A stretch of DNA of 64,000 nt from Methylobacterium sp. 2A (GTDB lineage: Bacteria > Pseudomonadota > Alphaproteobacteria > Rhizobiales > Beijerinckiaceae): contig NZ_VUOK01000060.1 in NCBI RefSeq assembly GCF_009806555.1, positions 186,001 through 250,000 of the forward strand, given 5' to 3'. The notes below the pieces were generated by a model. The model was given only the letters and a program-made list of their open reading frames with translations, searched no databases and was not told the origin of the DNA. Positions 1 to 8,626 of the stretch are shown in pieces (position 1 is the first letter of the stretch; the number at the start of each line of letters is the position of its first letter). The position numbers and the translations under genes were made by a program.

Positions 1-400
1 CTCCGAGCGCGCCGCCATCGACCTCGTGCGCGAGCGGCGTACCGAGGGGTTCGCCACCGTGGCCCAGACCCTCGCCTACGCCGAGCGCGTCACCGGCGGC
101 GCCTTCAGCCTGGGCGGCTATCGCGTTGATTACCGCCCGGAGGCCCCCTTCGCCCGGGTGCGGATCTGCTACCGCCTGGGGATCGATCCGCCGACCTGCG
201 GGCTGGATTACCGAATCGCCGTCAATCCGGCCCATGTCGAGCCGTCCGACCGCTATGACGGCCTCACCCGCGACCTCGAACATGGACCACGGGCTTTCCT
301 GCGGGCGCTCGCCCGGGATGTCGATCTCCAGCGCCAGCCCGCGATTCTGCGCAAGATCCAGGCCGCCCTCGACCCATACAACCCCTACGATTGGCGCTGA
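1..400 (+). CDS. 3' end of an unrecognised protein gene
   Basis: The reading frame is open from the left edge of the window to a TGA at 398-400, so only the last ~132 residues are visible and the start lies outside. The visible part is soluble-looking, with no membrane segment, and ends in a Pro/Tyr-rich tail (NPYDWR). Codon use and GC3 match the neighbouring genes, and the frame is continuous, which supports a real gene. I do not recognise the family and see no catalytic motif. It converges on the minus-strand oxidoreductase that ends 3 bases further on. Confidence 0.6.
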   Translation, partial: SERAAIDLVRERRTEGFATVAQTLAYAERVTGGAFSLGGYRVDYRPEAPFARVRICYRLGIDPPTCGLDYRIAVNPAHVEPSDRYDGLTRDLEHGPRAFLRALARDVDLQRQPAILRKIQAALDPYNPYDWR

Positions 401-403
401 GAG

Positions 404-1681
404 TCAGATCAGCCGCGGCCAGCGCAGGAGCCGGTCCGGCGCGAAGGCCGCCACCGGAACGGCCGGCGTTCGGCCGGTCGCGAGGTCGGCCACGATCTCG
501 CCGGTGATCGGCCCGGTCGACAGGCCGATATGGCCGTGGCCGAAGGCGAAGAGCAGTCCGTCGTGCCGTGGTGCGCGGCCGATCACCGGCATCCCGTCCG
601 GCGTCGAGGGGCGGGAGCCGAGCCACGGCTCGTTGTCGAGGGGCCCGCCCAGCCGCAGGGTTCCCGTGGCCTCGCGGGAGGCCGCCTCGATCTGGGTATG
701 GTCCGGGGCGGCCTCGCGGGCGTTGAGTTCCACGCCCGACAGCACCCGGACACGATGCTCGCCCATCGGCGACAGGATCGAGCCGGCGCCCGTGTCGAGC
801 ACGGGGCGGGTGAGCGGCGGGCTCTCCGGATGCAGGGCGTAGTGCCTGTGATAGCCGCGCTCGGCCGCCACCGCGAAGCGGTAGCCGAGCGTCCGCGCGA
901 TCGCCCCCGAGGCGGCGCCTGCCGCGAGCACCACCTGCCGCGCCCGGACCGCGCCGGCCTCCAGTTCGACCCGCCAGCTGCTGGAATCCGGCGCCAGCCG
1001 CGCGACGCTGCCGCGCAGGCGGCGTCCGCCGAGCCCGGAGAACAACGCCTCGCAGGCCTCGACGAGGCGGCCGGGCTCGCGCACCGAGCCGGTCTCGGTC
1101 AGCAGCATCGCCCTGGCGTAGGGCCGTACCAGGGCCGGTTCCAGATCGCGGAGCGCTGCCGTGTCGAGGATCGCGAAGGCGACGCCATGCCGGGTCAGGA
1201 TCTCGCGCTCCAGCGCCGCAGCCGCGAAGGCGGCCTCGGTGCGGTAGGCCTTCAGCCAGCCGGTCTGCTGCAGCCGGTCAGAGGTTCCGGCCCGCGCCGC
1301 GAGGCGCTCATGCGCGGGATAGGCCGCGCTCGTCAGCGGCAGCAGCGCCTCGGCGGCCCGGCGCCAGCGGGCGGCGCGGGCACTCGCCAGGAAATGCGCC
1401 GTGTAGGGCAGGATCCGCGGCAGGTGCGCGTAGTTCAGGCGCAGGCCCCGGTCGGCGTTGCGCAGATAGGCCGGGAGCTTGCCCCACAGGGCCGGGCTCG
1501 ACATCGGCAGGATCGAGCCGCGGCTGATTACGCCGGCATTGCCGTAGGAGGTCCGGGCGCGCGCCTCGCCGGGATCGCACAGGACCACGTCGAGGCCGCG
1601 ATCCTTGAGCGCGATGGCGCTGGCGAGGCCGACCATCCCGCCGCCGATCACCACGATGTCGGCCGTCTCGTCCGTCGCCAT
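404..1681 (-). CDS. FAD-dependent D-amino-acid dehydrogenase-like oxidoreductase (DadA family)
   Basis: A 425-residue DAO-superfamily flavoprotein, the usual length for DadA. An N-terminal Rossmann fold (residues 9-38) carries the dinucleotide-binding GGGMVG, and the family hallmark SYGNAG follows near residue 45. The C-terminus has the FAD-contacting segment [11 protein letters not shown] and then [11 protein letters not shown]. DadA enzymes oxidise D-amino acids to 2-oxo acids and pass electrons to the quinone pool; the substrate here cannot be read from sequence. It is transcribed away from gltX, with about 150 bases between their starts. No partner such as an alanine racemase is adjacent. 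Glycine or opine oxidase-like activity is an alternative within the same superfamily. Confidence 0.85.
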   Translation of the reverse strand: MATDETADIVVIGGGMVGLASAIALKDRGLDVVLCDPGEARARTSYGNAGVISRGSILPMSSPALWGKLPAYLRNADRGLRLNYAHLPRILPYTAHFLASARAARWRRAAEALLPLTSAAYPAHERLAARAGTSDRLQQTGWLKAYRTEAAFAAAALEREILTRHGVAFAILDTAALRDLEPALVRPYARAMLLTETGSVREPGRLVEACEALFSGLGGRRLRGSVARLAPDSSSWRVELEAGAVRARQVVLAAGAASGAIARTLGYRFAVAAERGYHRHYALHPESPPLTRPVLDTGAGSILSPMGEHRVRVLSGVELNAREAAPDHTQIEAASREATGTLRLGGPLDNEPWLGSRPSTPDGMPVIGRAPRHDGLLFAFGHGHIGLSTGPITGEIVADLATGRTPAVPVAAFAPDRLLRWPRLI

Positions 1682-1830
1682 TGCGCCTCGTCCCGCACCA
1701 CGCGGTGTCTTCTGGCGGGTTTCCTCGACCCTGGGTAGCGCCTCGACCGCCGGCCGCCATGACCTGGGCGAGGGGCCGATCCTGTGAAGTCCCCCGCCAC
1801 TTGGGCCGAAGATCGGGTATGGAGCGGGCC

Positions 1831-3171
1831 ATGACTATCGTCCGCTTCGCCCCGTCGCCGACCGGCTATCTCCATATCGGCAATGCCCGGCCGGCCCTGC
1901 TGAACGCCCTGTTCGCCCGCAGGACCGGCGGGCGCTTCCTGCTGCGCCTCGACGACACCGACGCGGAGCGCTCGACCGAGGCTTTTGCCGAGGCGATCCG
2001 GGAGGATCTGGTGTGGCTCGGCATCGAGCCCGACCTGTTCGCCCGGCAGAGCGACCGGAAGGCGCAGCACGATGCCGCCGCCGACCGCCTGCGTGCGGCA
2101 GGCCGGCTCTATCCCTGCTACGAGACGCAAGACGAGCTGGAGCGCCGCCGCAGGCGTCAACTCGGCCGCGGCCAGCCGCCGATCTACGACCGGGCAGCCC
2201 TCAAGCTCACCGCGGAGGAGCGTGCCGCCCTGGAGGCCGAGGGCCGCCGGCCGCATTGGCGCTTCCTGCTGGAGGCCCGCACCGTGACCTGGGACGATCT
2301 CGTCCGCGGGCCGGCCCATGTCGACTGCGCGTCCCTGTCCGATCCGGTGCTGATCCGCGCGGACGGCACCTACCTCTACACGCTGCCCTCGGTCGTCGAC
2401 GACGCCGATCTCGGCATCACCCATGTGATCCGCGGCGAGGACCACGTCACCAATACCGGCGTGCAGGTCCAGATCTTCGAGGCGCTGGGCGCCCCCGTGC
2501 CGGTCTTCGGCCACCACAATCTGCTCACCACCGCGGAGGGGGAGGGGCTGTCGAAGCGGCTCGGCCACCTGTCGCTGCGGGGCCTGCGCGAGGCCGGCTA
2601 CGAGCCCGCCGCGGTGCGCTCGCTCGCCGTGCTGACCGGCTCGGCCGAAGCCGTGCGGGCCGTCCCCGATCTCGATACGCTGGCCGGCCTGATCGACTTG
2701 GCCGAAATCTCCCGGGCGCCCGCCCGGTTCGACACGGCGGAACTCGACGGCCTCAACGCGCGCCTCGTCCACGCGATGCCGTACACCGAGGCGGCCGACC
2801 GTCTGGCGGAACTCGGGATCCCGGCGGATCGCGCCGAGGCCTTCTGGCTGGCGGTGCGAGCCAACCTCACCCGGGTCGCGGAGGCGGCCGATTGGTGGCG
2901 GGTCGTCGCCGGCCCGGTCGAGCCGGTGCTGACCGAGCCGGCCGTGATCGCGGCTGCCCTGGAAACCCTGCCGCCGGAGCCCTTCGGCCCCGAGACCTGG
3001 AAGGCCTGGACCTCCGAGATCCGCATGCGCACCGGGGCCAAGGGCCGGGGCCTGTTCATGCCGCTCCGGCTCGCCCTCACCGGGCTGGAGCATGGGCCGG
3101 ACCTCGCCGGCCTGCTGCCGCTGATCGGGCGGGACCGGGCGGCGAAGCGGATTGCTGGCGAGGCCGCGTGA
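1831..3171 (+). CDS. gltX: glutamate--tRNA ligase (alphaproteobacterial second-type GltX)
   Basis: A 446-residue class I aminoacyl-tRNA synthetase. It has the N-terminal [15 protein letters not shown] (the HIGH motif as HIGN), the DDTD substrate-pocket segment, the Glu-type VIRGEDH motif, and a KMSKS loop reading EGLSKR, in which the first Lys and Met are replaced by Gly and Leu while SK is kept. The C-terminal part is the anticodon-binding domain. Alphaproteobacteria usually lack GlnRS, and one GltX may charge tRNA-Gln before GatCAB amidation; which tRNA this copy prefers is not visible. The start at 1831 is chosen because GGAG lies 6 bases before it; an in-frame ATG at 1819 has no ribosome-binding site. 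The gene is monocistronic. Confidence 0.9.
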   Translation: MTIVRFAPSPTGYLHIGNARPALLNALFARRTGGRFLLRLDDTDAERSTEAFAEAIREDLVWLGIEPDLFARQSDRKAQHDAAADRLRAAGRLYPCYETQDELERRRRRQLGRGQPPIYDRAALKLTAEERAALEAEGRRPHWRFLLEARTVTWDDLVRGPAHVDCASLSDPVLIRADGTYLYTLPSVVDDADLGITHVIRGEDHVTNTGVQVQIFEALGAPVPVFGHHNLLTTAEGEGLSKRLGHLSLRGLREAGYEPAAVRSLAVLTGSAEAVRAVPDLDTLAGLIDLAEISRAPARFDTAELDGLNARLVHAMPYTEAADRLAELGIPADRAEAFWLAVRANLTRVAEAADWWRVVAGPVEPVLTEPAVIAAALETLPPEPFGPETWKAWTSEIRMRTGAKGRGLFMPLRLALTGLEHGPDLAGLLPLIGRDRAAKRIAGEAA

Positions 3172-3362
3172 TGAGATGAGCGCTGCCGCGACAAGGCTGG
3201 TCTTGGTGCTGGGTCCGCCCTGCTTTGCGTATAACCGGGCGCACAAAACCGCTCTCGAGATCGCAATCGCGGTGTGCGCGCAGGCTGAGTGGACCCGTAG
3301 ATCACCGACGGGCAGCGCCCCGTTGAGCTCCGGGCGCTCTGAGGTGCCGACCGCCTTTGTTT

Positions 3363-3377
3363 GCGGTATGCTACCGC
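3363..3377. promoter_or_regulatory. palindrome overlapping the toxin-antitoxin promoter
   Basis: GCGGTA-TGC-TACCGC is a perfect inverted repeat ending one base before the antitoxin ATG. It contains TATGCT, a plausible -10 element that would put the transcript start at or near the ATG. RHH antitoxins normally repress their own operon by binding such repeats. No Shine-Dalgarno sequence precedes the ATG, so a leaderless mRNA is likely. The role is inferred. Confidence 0.55.
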
Positions 3378-3378
3378 G

Positions 3379-3636
3379 ATGGCTGACCTTTCTACCCTGA
3401 CCGCCGAACTGCCACCCGACGTGCCGGCCAAGCTCGCTCGCCTGTCCGAGCGAACCGGCCGGGATAGCAGCGCCATCGTCGGCGAAGCGATCGCCGGTTA
3501 CGTCGATCATGAGCTGGCGATCATTGAGGAGATCGAGGCGGGCCTAGCCGCCTCACGCGCCGGCCGCGTCGTCGACCATGACGCGGTGATGCGGAAGGCT
3601 CGCGACCTCATCGAGGCTGCCCGAGCCGGACAGTGA
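3379..3636 (+). CDS. ribbon-helix-helix antitoxin (ParD/RelB-like)
   Basis: An 85-residue protein with an N-terminal ribbon-helix-helix DNA-binding region: a beta strand LTAELPPDV, then two helices with LARLSERTGRDSSAIVGEAIAGYVDHEL. An acidic, amphipathic C-terminal tail is the part that usually wraps and neutralises the toxin. The stop overlaps the start of the next gene in GTGA, showing translational coupling to a ParE/RelE toxin. ATG 3379 is used; a TTG at 3361 is in frame but lies in the operator. The pair sits alone between gltX and a convergent membrane protein gene, a typical place for a mobile chromosomal toxin-antitoxin module. Confidence 0.85.
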   Translation: MADLSTLTAELPPDVPAKLARLSERTGRDSSAIVGEAIAGYVDHELAIIEEIEAGLAASRAGRVVDHDAVMRKARDLIEAARAGQ

Positions 3637-3947
3637 AGCGTCGGGTTCGTTGGACCGAGCCGGCCGAGATGGACTTTCTGACCATCCTGGCCACCATCGC
3701 CGCCAAGAATCCGGCGGCAGCGGCGGCTGTTGCCGACCGTGTCGAGAGCGCCGTCGCCCACCTGGAAGAACTAGCGATCGGCCGGCCGGGGCGAGTCGCC
3801 GGCTCGTTCGAACTCGTGCTGCCGCCTCTACCCTACATCGTCGCCTATGCGCTGATCCCGCAGCCCGACGGTGCTGAATGGGTCGATGTGCTACAAGTGA
3901 TCCACGCCAAGCGACATTGGACAGCCGAGGGCTGGCCCCGCGACTAA
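3633..3947 (+). CDS. ParE/RelE-family toxin
   Basis: A 104-residue RelE/ParE-superfamily toxin of normal length. It has an N-terminal RWTEPAEMDF strand-helix, a central amphipathic helix, and the characteristic GRPGRVAGSFELVLPPLPYIVAYAL core strands, then VLQVIHAKRHW at the C-terminus, matching the conserved end of ParE proteins. ParE toxins poison DNA gyrase and RelE toxins cut mRNA on the ribosome; the strand pattern favours ParE, but the target is not proven by sequence. Translation starts at GTG 3633, overlapping the antitoxin stop. The full C-terminus is present, in contrast to the truncated paralogue at 6135-6347. Confidence 0.85.
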   Translation: MKRRVRWTEPAEMDFLTILATIAAKNPAAAAAVADRVESAVAHLEELAIGRPGRVAGSFELVLPPLPYIVAYALIPQPDGAEWVDVLQVIHAKRHWTAEGWPRD

Positions 3948-3962
3948 AACGCTCTCCGCCGC

Positions 3963-5246
3963 TTAAACCGACTCGGCCTCTTCCAGCCGCGTCGCCAGCA
4001 ATTTGTCGATGCGCCGTCCGTCGAGATCCACCACCTCGAAGCGCCAGCCGGCGATGTCGCAGGTCTCGCCCGTCTCCGGCAGGCGCTGGAGCGTGGCGAT
4101 GACGAGGCCGGCCGCGGTGGCGTAGTCGCGCGAGGGCGGGAGCCGCAGGCCGAGCTGATCGGCCAGTTCGTCGGCCGGCATCGAGCCCGCGATCAGCCAG
4201 GAGCCGTCCGGGCGGCGCACCGCATCCGGCTCGATCTGCTCGGAGGGGAACGCACCCGCGATGGCGTCGAGGATGTCGGCCGGCGTCACGAGCCCGTCGA
4301 AATGGCCGTACTCGTCGTGGACGAGAGCCATCGGCACCGGGGCGTTGCGCAGGACGTTCAGGGCATCGAGCGCGTCGAGCGTGTCGGGCAGAACCGGCGC
4401 CTTACGCAGATGCGCGCGCAGGTCGAGGGGTTCGCCCCGGGACAGCGGTCCGATCAGGTCGCGCACCTGCAGGACGCCGATCATCGCGTCGGGGCCGCCA
4501 TCCGCGACCGGCAATCTGGCATGGGGGCTCGCGAGGATCCGATCCCGCACGGTCGCCGGATCGTCGGCGAGGTCGATCCAGACCACGTCGGTGCGCGGGG
4601 TCATGACGCCGCGGACCAAGCGGTCGCCGAGCCGCAGCACGCCGGAGATCATCGCCCGCTCATCCCCCTCGATGACGCCGGCGGTCTCCGCCTCGGCCAC
4701 GAGACTGCGGATCTCCTCCTCGGTGACCGCGCTGGCGCTCTCGGTCTCCTGGCCGATCAGGCGGAACACGGCCCGGGTCGAGGCGTCGAGCAGCCAGACT
4801 GCGGGGAGCGCCACCTTCGAGACCACGCGCATGCCAGGGGCCACCGCGCAGGCGATCCCCTCAGGGTTTCGCAGGGCGAGGTGCTTGGGCACCAGCTCGC
4901 CGATGATCACCGAGAGGTAGGTGATCACGCCGATCACGAGGCTGTAGCCCAGCGTGTCGGCCCAGCCCCGCGGCAGGCCGAGATCGATCAGCATCACGGT
5001 CAGCCGGTCGCCGAGCGCCGCGCCCGAGACCACGCCCGACAGGATGCCGATCAGCGTGATGCCGATCTGCACCGTGGAGAGGAAGCGCCCCGGCTCCTCG
5101 GCGAGCGCCAGCGCCGCCTTCGCGCCGGCCCGGCGCGCGTCGGCCATCGCGCGCAACCGGCTCTTGCGCGCCGAGACCAGGGCCAGCTCCGAGAGGGAGA
5201 ACACGCCGTTCAGCACGATCAGCAGGACGACGGTGACGAGCTCGAT
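3963..5246 (-). CDS. CNNM-transmembrane and CBS-pair membrane protein (CorC/HlyC family 'hemolysin')
   Basis: A membrane protein of ~420 residues with the CNNM (DUF21) transmembrane domain over roughly the first 180 residues (LNGVFSLSELALVSARKSRL start, IGILSGVVSG and GELVPKHLAL segments), a tandem CBS pair (GVMTPRTDVVWIDL and VPMALVHDEYGHFDGLVTP) and a C-terminal CorC/HlyC transporter-associated domain ending near VDLDGRRIDKLL. Relatives are linked to Mg2+/Co2+ export and are often mis-named hemolysins. Start problem: the first usual start codon is GTG 5216, which would cut the first membrane helix. The hydrophobic frame continues upstream (ELVTVVLLIV) to a stop at 5256-5258 with only CTG or ATC as possible starts. 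I extend to the ATC codon at 5246 as an approximation. Confidence 0.8.
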   Translation of the reverse strand: MELVTVVLLIVLNGVFSLSELALVSARKSRLRAMADARRAGAKAALALAEEPGRFLSTVQIGITLIGILSGVVSGAALGDRLTVMLIDLGLPRGWADTLGYSLVIGVITYLSVIIGELVPKHLALRNPEGIACAVAPGMRVVSKVALPAVWLLDASTRAVFRLIGQETESASAVTEEEIRSLVAEAETAGVIEGDERAMISGVLRLGDRLVRGVMTPRTDVVWIDLADDPATVRDRILASPHARLPVADGGPDAMIGVLQVRDLIGPLSRGEPLDLRAHLRKAPVLPDTLDALDALNVLRNAPVPMALVHDEYGHFDGLVTPADILDAIAGAFPSEQIEPDAVRRPDGSWLIAGSMPADELADQLGLRLPPSRDYATAAGLVIATLQRLPETGETCDIAGWRFEVVDLDGRRIDKLLATRLEEAESV

Positions 5247-5370
5247 CAGGCCGGTTCATCGAGCCGGCCCCCGCCTAGCGGGGTCGGCTCCCTCTGGTTG
5301 CGCGGACAGGCAAGATGGGCACACGGTGCCCCATCCGCAACGGCCAAGCCTCGGCCCGGTTCGCCCCAGC

Positions 5371-6138
5371 TCAGCGCGGGCGCGCCTCGATCAGCACCGA
5401 ATCGAGCAGGAAGCTGCCATCGGCCTCGATCCGGAAATGCGCCGTGACCTCGGCGGCGGCCGAGGCCTGGAGCGCGCGGATCGCCGCGACCTGGGTCGGC
5501 GGCGTGCGCATGCGGGCGATCCAGCTCGCGAACTCCATGCGCGGGCGGCTCGCCAGCATGGCGCCGGGCGTGAAGCCTGCCGCCTCCAGCATGGCGCGCC
5601 ATTCCGAGACGCGGTAGTCGCGGACATGCGAGGGATCGCGCAGCAACTCCACCGCCTGGAGATGCGTGTCGAGCAGCGGATCCTCGGGGGCGACCGCGTC
5701 GCAGGCGACGAGCAGGCCATCTTGCTTCAGCACCCGCCGGGCCTCCGCGAGGGCGGCCGGCACGTCGCGCCAATGGTGGGCGCTGAACCGGGTCAGCACC
5801 GCGTCGAAGCACGCATCCGCGAAGGGCAGCGTCTCGGCCGCGCCCTGGCGGGTCTCGATCCGGTCGAGGCCGCGCCGGGCCGCCTCGGCGGAGACGGCTT
5901 CCAGCATCTCGGCCGAGAGGTCGTAGGCGGTGACATTCGCGCCGGCCGCCGCCGCCGCGAACGCGACATGGCCGCCGCCGCAGCCGAGATCGAGGGCCTG
6001 CGCCCCCGGAAGCGCGCGGATCAGGGCGCCGATCCGGTCGAGATCGGCGCCGCCGGCGTGAACCGCGCTCGAAACGTAGGCGGCGGCCTGCGCGCCGAAC
6101 TGGTCGACGACATGGCTGGCGTGATCGCGACCGCTCAT
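5371..6138 (-). CDS. class I SAM-dependent methyltransferase (UbiE/type 11-like)
   Basis: A 255-residue methyltransferase. Motif I is ALDLGCGGGHVAFAAA (residues ~48-63), the acidic ribose-binding residue follows in VTAYDLS, and motif post-I is TLPFADACFDAV with SAHHWRDV after it. This pattern belongs to the UbiE/BioC/type-11 group that methylates small molecules; the substrate is unknown. The N-terminus (FGAQAAAYVSSAVHAGG) is the usual substrate-lid helix. The start ATG at 6138 has an AGGAGG at good spacing, and it overlaps in ATGA the stop of a truncated toxin gene. The toxin remnant therefore now reads directly into the leader of this gene, and the two may be co-transcribed. Confidence 0.85.
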   Translation of the reverse strand: MSGRDHASHVVDQFGAQAAAYVSSAVHAGGADLDRIGALIRALPGAQALDLGCGGGHVAFAAAAAGANVTAYDLSAEMLEAVSAEAARRGLDRIETRQGAAETLPFADACFDAVLTRFSAHHWRDVPAALAEARRVLKQDGLLVACDAVAPEDPLLDTHLQAVELLRDPSHVRDYRVSEWRAMLEAAGFTPGAMLASRPRMEFASWIARMRTPPTQVAAIRALQASAAAEVTAHFRIEADGSFLLDSVLIEARPR

Positions 6139-6347
6139 GGATTCAACCTCCTATCAGGAACGTCGTCCGGAATCGCTGAGCGCGGACGATGCGTCGCGGC
6201 GCAGCGGTCCGCAATAACGGCGCGCCGGAACGCGTCGGACAGACCATCCTGGTAACGCTCGGCCTGAGCTTCACCGAAGCGCAAGGCGCCTGCCACGTAG
6301 GCTTCCGCGATGTCCTCGTCCGCCCGGGGCGAGGTCCGGTAGATCAT
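6135..6347 (-). pseudogene. 3'-truncated ParE/RelE toxin
   Basis: The first ~45 residues (IYRTSPRADEDIAEAYVAGALRFGEAQAERYQDGL) are a good match to the N-terminal half of ParE toxins. After YQDGLSDAF the sequence loses all similarity, and it ends at residue 70 with a Pro/Arg-rich tail. The core strands and the C-terminal VLHxxxxW element that the intact toxin at 3633-3947 has are missing. The start ATG overlaps the antitoxin stop in ATGA, as in working operons. The stop lies inside the methyltransferase start. A deletion joining half a toxin to the leader of the methyltransferase gene would explain this. The product is probably non-toxic. Confidence 0.75.
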
Positions 6348-6595
6348 CGCGCCCGGAGCGCCGCCAACCTCTCGCGGCCGAGACGGCGGATCTCCTCCTC
6401 CGACCGGTCGCTGACGCCGGCCGCCAGTCCGTCGTCGATCAGCCGCTGCAGCTCATCGATCTTGGCAAGGCGTTCCTGGTCGCGTCGGATCAGATCGCGC
6501 ACGTAGTCGCTTGCATTGGCATAGCGGCCGGTGCCGGCCTGCGCCTCAACCCACGCCTTCATGGGGTCGGGCAACGAGATATTCATGGTTGCCAT
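6344..6595 (-). CDS. ParD-type antitoxin, orphaned by toxin truncation
   Basis: An 83-residue type II antitoxin. MATMNISLPDPMKAWVEAQ and GRYANASDYVRDLIRRDQER form the ribbon-helix-helix typical of ParD/CC2985 proteins, followed by an acidic-basic C-terminal helix (LQRLIDDGLAAGVSDRS) that normally binds ParE. ATG 6595 is chosen because AGGAGG sits 7-8 bases upstream; longer frames upstream are not protein-like. The downstream partner is only half a toxin, so the antitoxin is either a remnant or serves as a repressor or as protection against related toxins. Confidence 0.85.
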   Translation of the reverse strand: MATMNISLPDPMKAWVEAQAGTGRYANASDYVRDLIRRDQERLAKIDELQRLIDDGLAAGVSDRSEEEIRRLGRERLAALRAR

Positions 6596-6626
6596 GCCGC
6601 CGCCTCCTGAAAGGAGAATGGCGGGT

Positions 6627-6643
6627 TTGGCAAAGATTGCCAA
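6627..6643. promoter_or_regulatory. perfect inverted repeat upstream of the ParD antitoxin
   Basis: TTGGCA-AAGAT-TGCCAA is a perfect 6-base inverted repeat with a 5-base spacer, 32 bases upstream of the antitoxin start and between it and the convergently placed end of the MFS gene. Its position fits an autoregulatory operator for the RHH antitoxin. The remaining ~80 bases up to the MFS stop show nothing else recognisable. Confidence 0.5.
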
Positions 6644-6723
6644 CTGGACCACGGACGGGAACCCGCGTTCCGGTGGTTCGGCCCCGAGCGGTATCTCGGG
6701 TTTGAGCGTCTGCCTGGACGGGC

Positions 6724-7938
6724 TCAAGCTGGCAGCGGCGCCAAGCGCGACAGCCGCAGCGCCACGAGGAGCGCCAGTCCGTAGAGCGCGCCGGTGAACA
6801 GCACGACGCCGGTCCAGCCGGAATGGGCGAAGAACCAGCCGCCCGCCGTTCCGAGCACCGAGGAGCCGAGGTAGTACAGGCACAGATAAAGCGAGGAGGC
6901 CTGCGCCCGGTCCCGCCGCGCCCGCCGGCCGACCCAGCTACTCGCGACCGAATGCGCGCCGAAGAAGCCGACCGTCGTTACCACGATCCCGGGCACGATC
7001 AGCAGGATGTGCGCCGAGAGGGTCATCAGGATCCCGGCGAGTCCGAGCCCGGTGGCGAGCCACAGCACCCGCCGCCGGCCGAACCGGCTGGCGAGTTCGC
7101 CGGCGACCGGGCTGCTCACCATCTCGGCGAGATAAACGGAAAAGATCAGGCCGATCACCGTCTGGCTGAGCGAGAAGGGCGGATCGAGCAGGCGGAAGCC
7201 GATGTAGTTGTAAATGCAGACGAACCCGCCCATCAGCAGGAACCCCTCCACGAACAGCCACGGCAGGCCGGCATCGCGGAAATGGTGGGTGAAGCTGCCC
7301 GGTACCTCGCGCCACGCCATCCGGTGCGCCACGAAGCTGCGCGAGGGCGGCAGCCAGCGCCAGAAGGCGAGGGCCGCGGCCAGCGCCAGGACGCCGATGG
7401 TGGCGAGCCCGATCCGCCAGCCGACATGATCGGCCATGACGCCGCTGATGAGGCGCCCGGACATGCCGCCCAGCGCGTTGCCGCCCACGAGCAGTCCCAT
7501 CGACAGGCCGATGGCCTGCGCGTCCATCTCCTCCGCCAGATAGGCCATGGCGACCGCCGGCAACCCGCTCGCCGTCAGTCCGGTCAGGGCACGCAGGATC
7601 AGGAATCCGTGCCAGCCGGGTATCAGGGCGGCCACGATGGTGAGCAGCGCGGAGGCCAGCAGCGAGGCCAGCATCACGGGCTTGCGGCCCCATACCTCCG
7701 ACAGGGGGCTGACGACGAGGAGCGCCACTGCCAGCAGGCCGCAGGGCAGCGACAGGGCGAGGCTGCTCTCCGCCGGAGACACGGAAAAGACCTCGGCGTA
7801 GATCGGCAGCAGGGGCTGCACCGCGTAGAGCACCGCGAAGGTCGAGAACCCCGCGGCCGCGAGCGCCAGCGCCGTGCGGCGGAAGACCGGTGTGCCCGAC
7901 CGGATCAGCCGTCCGTCCGCTTCGCTGTCCATGTCCAT
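6724..7938 (-). CDS. MFS transporter (YnfM/arabinose-efflux-like, 12 TM)
   Basis: A 404-residue major facilitator with about 12 hydrophobic segments. The loop 2-3 signature is SPLSEVWGRKPVML and the loop 8-9 equivalent is ELASRFGRRRVLW. The arrangement resembles the YnfM/YdhP branch of DHA1 drug or sugar efflux carriers; the substrate is unknown. The start is either ATG 7938 or ATG 7932. The second has AGCAGG better placed, but the two differ by only two residues. It lies downstream of, and in the same direction as, the TetR gene with 79 bases between them, so the same regulator may control it. The other MFS gene transcribed divergently from tetR belongs to a different sub-branch. Confidence 0.85.
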   Translation of the reverse strand: MDMDSEADGRLIRSGTPVFRRTALALAAAGFSTFAVLYAVQPLLPIYAEVFSVSPAESSLALSLPCGLLAVALLVVSPLSEVWGRKPVMLASLLASALLTIVAALIPGWHGFLILRALTGLTASGLPAVAMAYLAEEMDAQAIGLSMGLLVGGNALGGMSGRLISGVMADHVGWRIGLATIGVLALAAALAFWRWLPPSRSFVAHRMAWREVPGSFTHHFRDAGLPWLFVEGFLLMGGFVCIYNYIGFRLLDPPFSLSQTVIGLIFSVYLAEMVSSPVAGELASRFGRRRVLWLATGLGLAGILMTLSAHILLIVPGIVVTTVGFFGAHSVASSWVGRRARRDRAQASSLYLCLYYLGSSVLGTAGGWFFAHSGWTGVVLFTGALYGLALLVALRLSRLAPLPA

Positions 7939-8017
7939 CCTGCTTTGCCGATCGTCGCGCTTTGGTGATGTTCGGCGGTGCCGCCGTCAACTCCGATGGG
8001 TGGATCGGGGTCGCCGG

Positions 8018-8614
8018 TCACGCCGCTCTGAGCGCGGCCAGCGCCGGCTCGATCAGCGCCTGCAACGCCTCCCGCGAAGCCCCGTCGCGCGCTTGGAACG
8101 AGATGGCCTGCATGATGCCGTGGTAGAACGCCGCCAGCCGCGCCGGATCCGCTTCCGGCGGCAGGTCGCCGGTATCTCTGGCACGCTCCAGCCGATCGCG
8201 GATCAGCGCCAGCGTCTTGCGACGAGCGCGGAGCAGGTGCGCGCGCGGGTTGTCGCTGGCGGGCAGGCTGCTGACCACGCCGAGGATCAGCAGGCAGCCG
8301 CCCGAGCGGTTCGAGAGGGCGACGTCGATGCTGCCCTCCAGCATCGCGCGCAGGCCCGCGCGCGCCGTCGGCGCATCCTCGAGGGCCTGCATCGGCGCGG
8401 CACCCACCGTGGCGATGTAGAGATCGACCGCCTCCCGGAAGGCGGCCTCCTTCGAGCCGAAGGCGGCGTAGAAGCTCGGCGGCGCCACCCCGATGGCGGC
8501 GGTCAGATCGCCGATCTGCGCTCCCTCGAAACCTTTGGACCAGAACACATCCAACAGGCGCTGGAGGGCCCAGCCGCGATCGAAGCTCCGGGGTCGGCCA
8601 CGTGCCGCCGGCAT
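8018..8614 (-). CDS. TetR/AcrR-family transcriptional repressor
   Basis: A 198-residue TetR-family regulator. The N-terminal helix-turn-helix is clear: GRPRSFDRGWALQRLLDVFW, then GFEGAQIGDLTAAIGVAPPSFYAAFGSKEAAF, with the typical FYxxFGSKE end of the recognition helix. The remaining ~130 residues are the helical ligand-binding and dimer domain, which has no recognisable ligand signature. It is divergent from an MFS exporter starting at 8716, the classic arrangement for a drug-responsive repressor. Two similar 16-base sites lie in the shared intergenic region. Derepression by an exported compound is inferred. Confidence 0.9.
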   Translation of the reverse strand: MPAARGRPRSFDRGWALQRLLDVFWSKGFEGAQIGDLTAAIGVAPPSFYAAFGSKEAAFREAVDLYIATVGAAPMQALEDAPTARAGLRAMLEGSIDVALSNRSGGCLLILGVVSSLPASDNPRAHLLRARRKTLALIRDRLERARDTGDLPPEADPARLAAFYHGIMQAISFQARDGASREALQALIEPALAALRAA

Positions 8615-8626
8615 GACGTACCTTTC

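Noticed and set aside
1648-3510. A 620-codon minus-strand frame opposite gltX
   Set aside because: Shadow of gltX; compositional artefact of high GC3.
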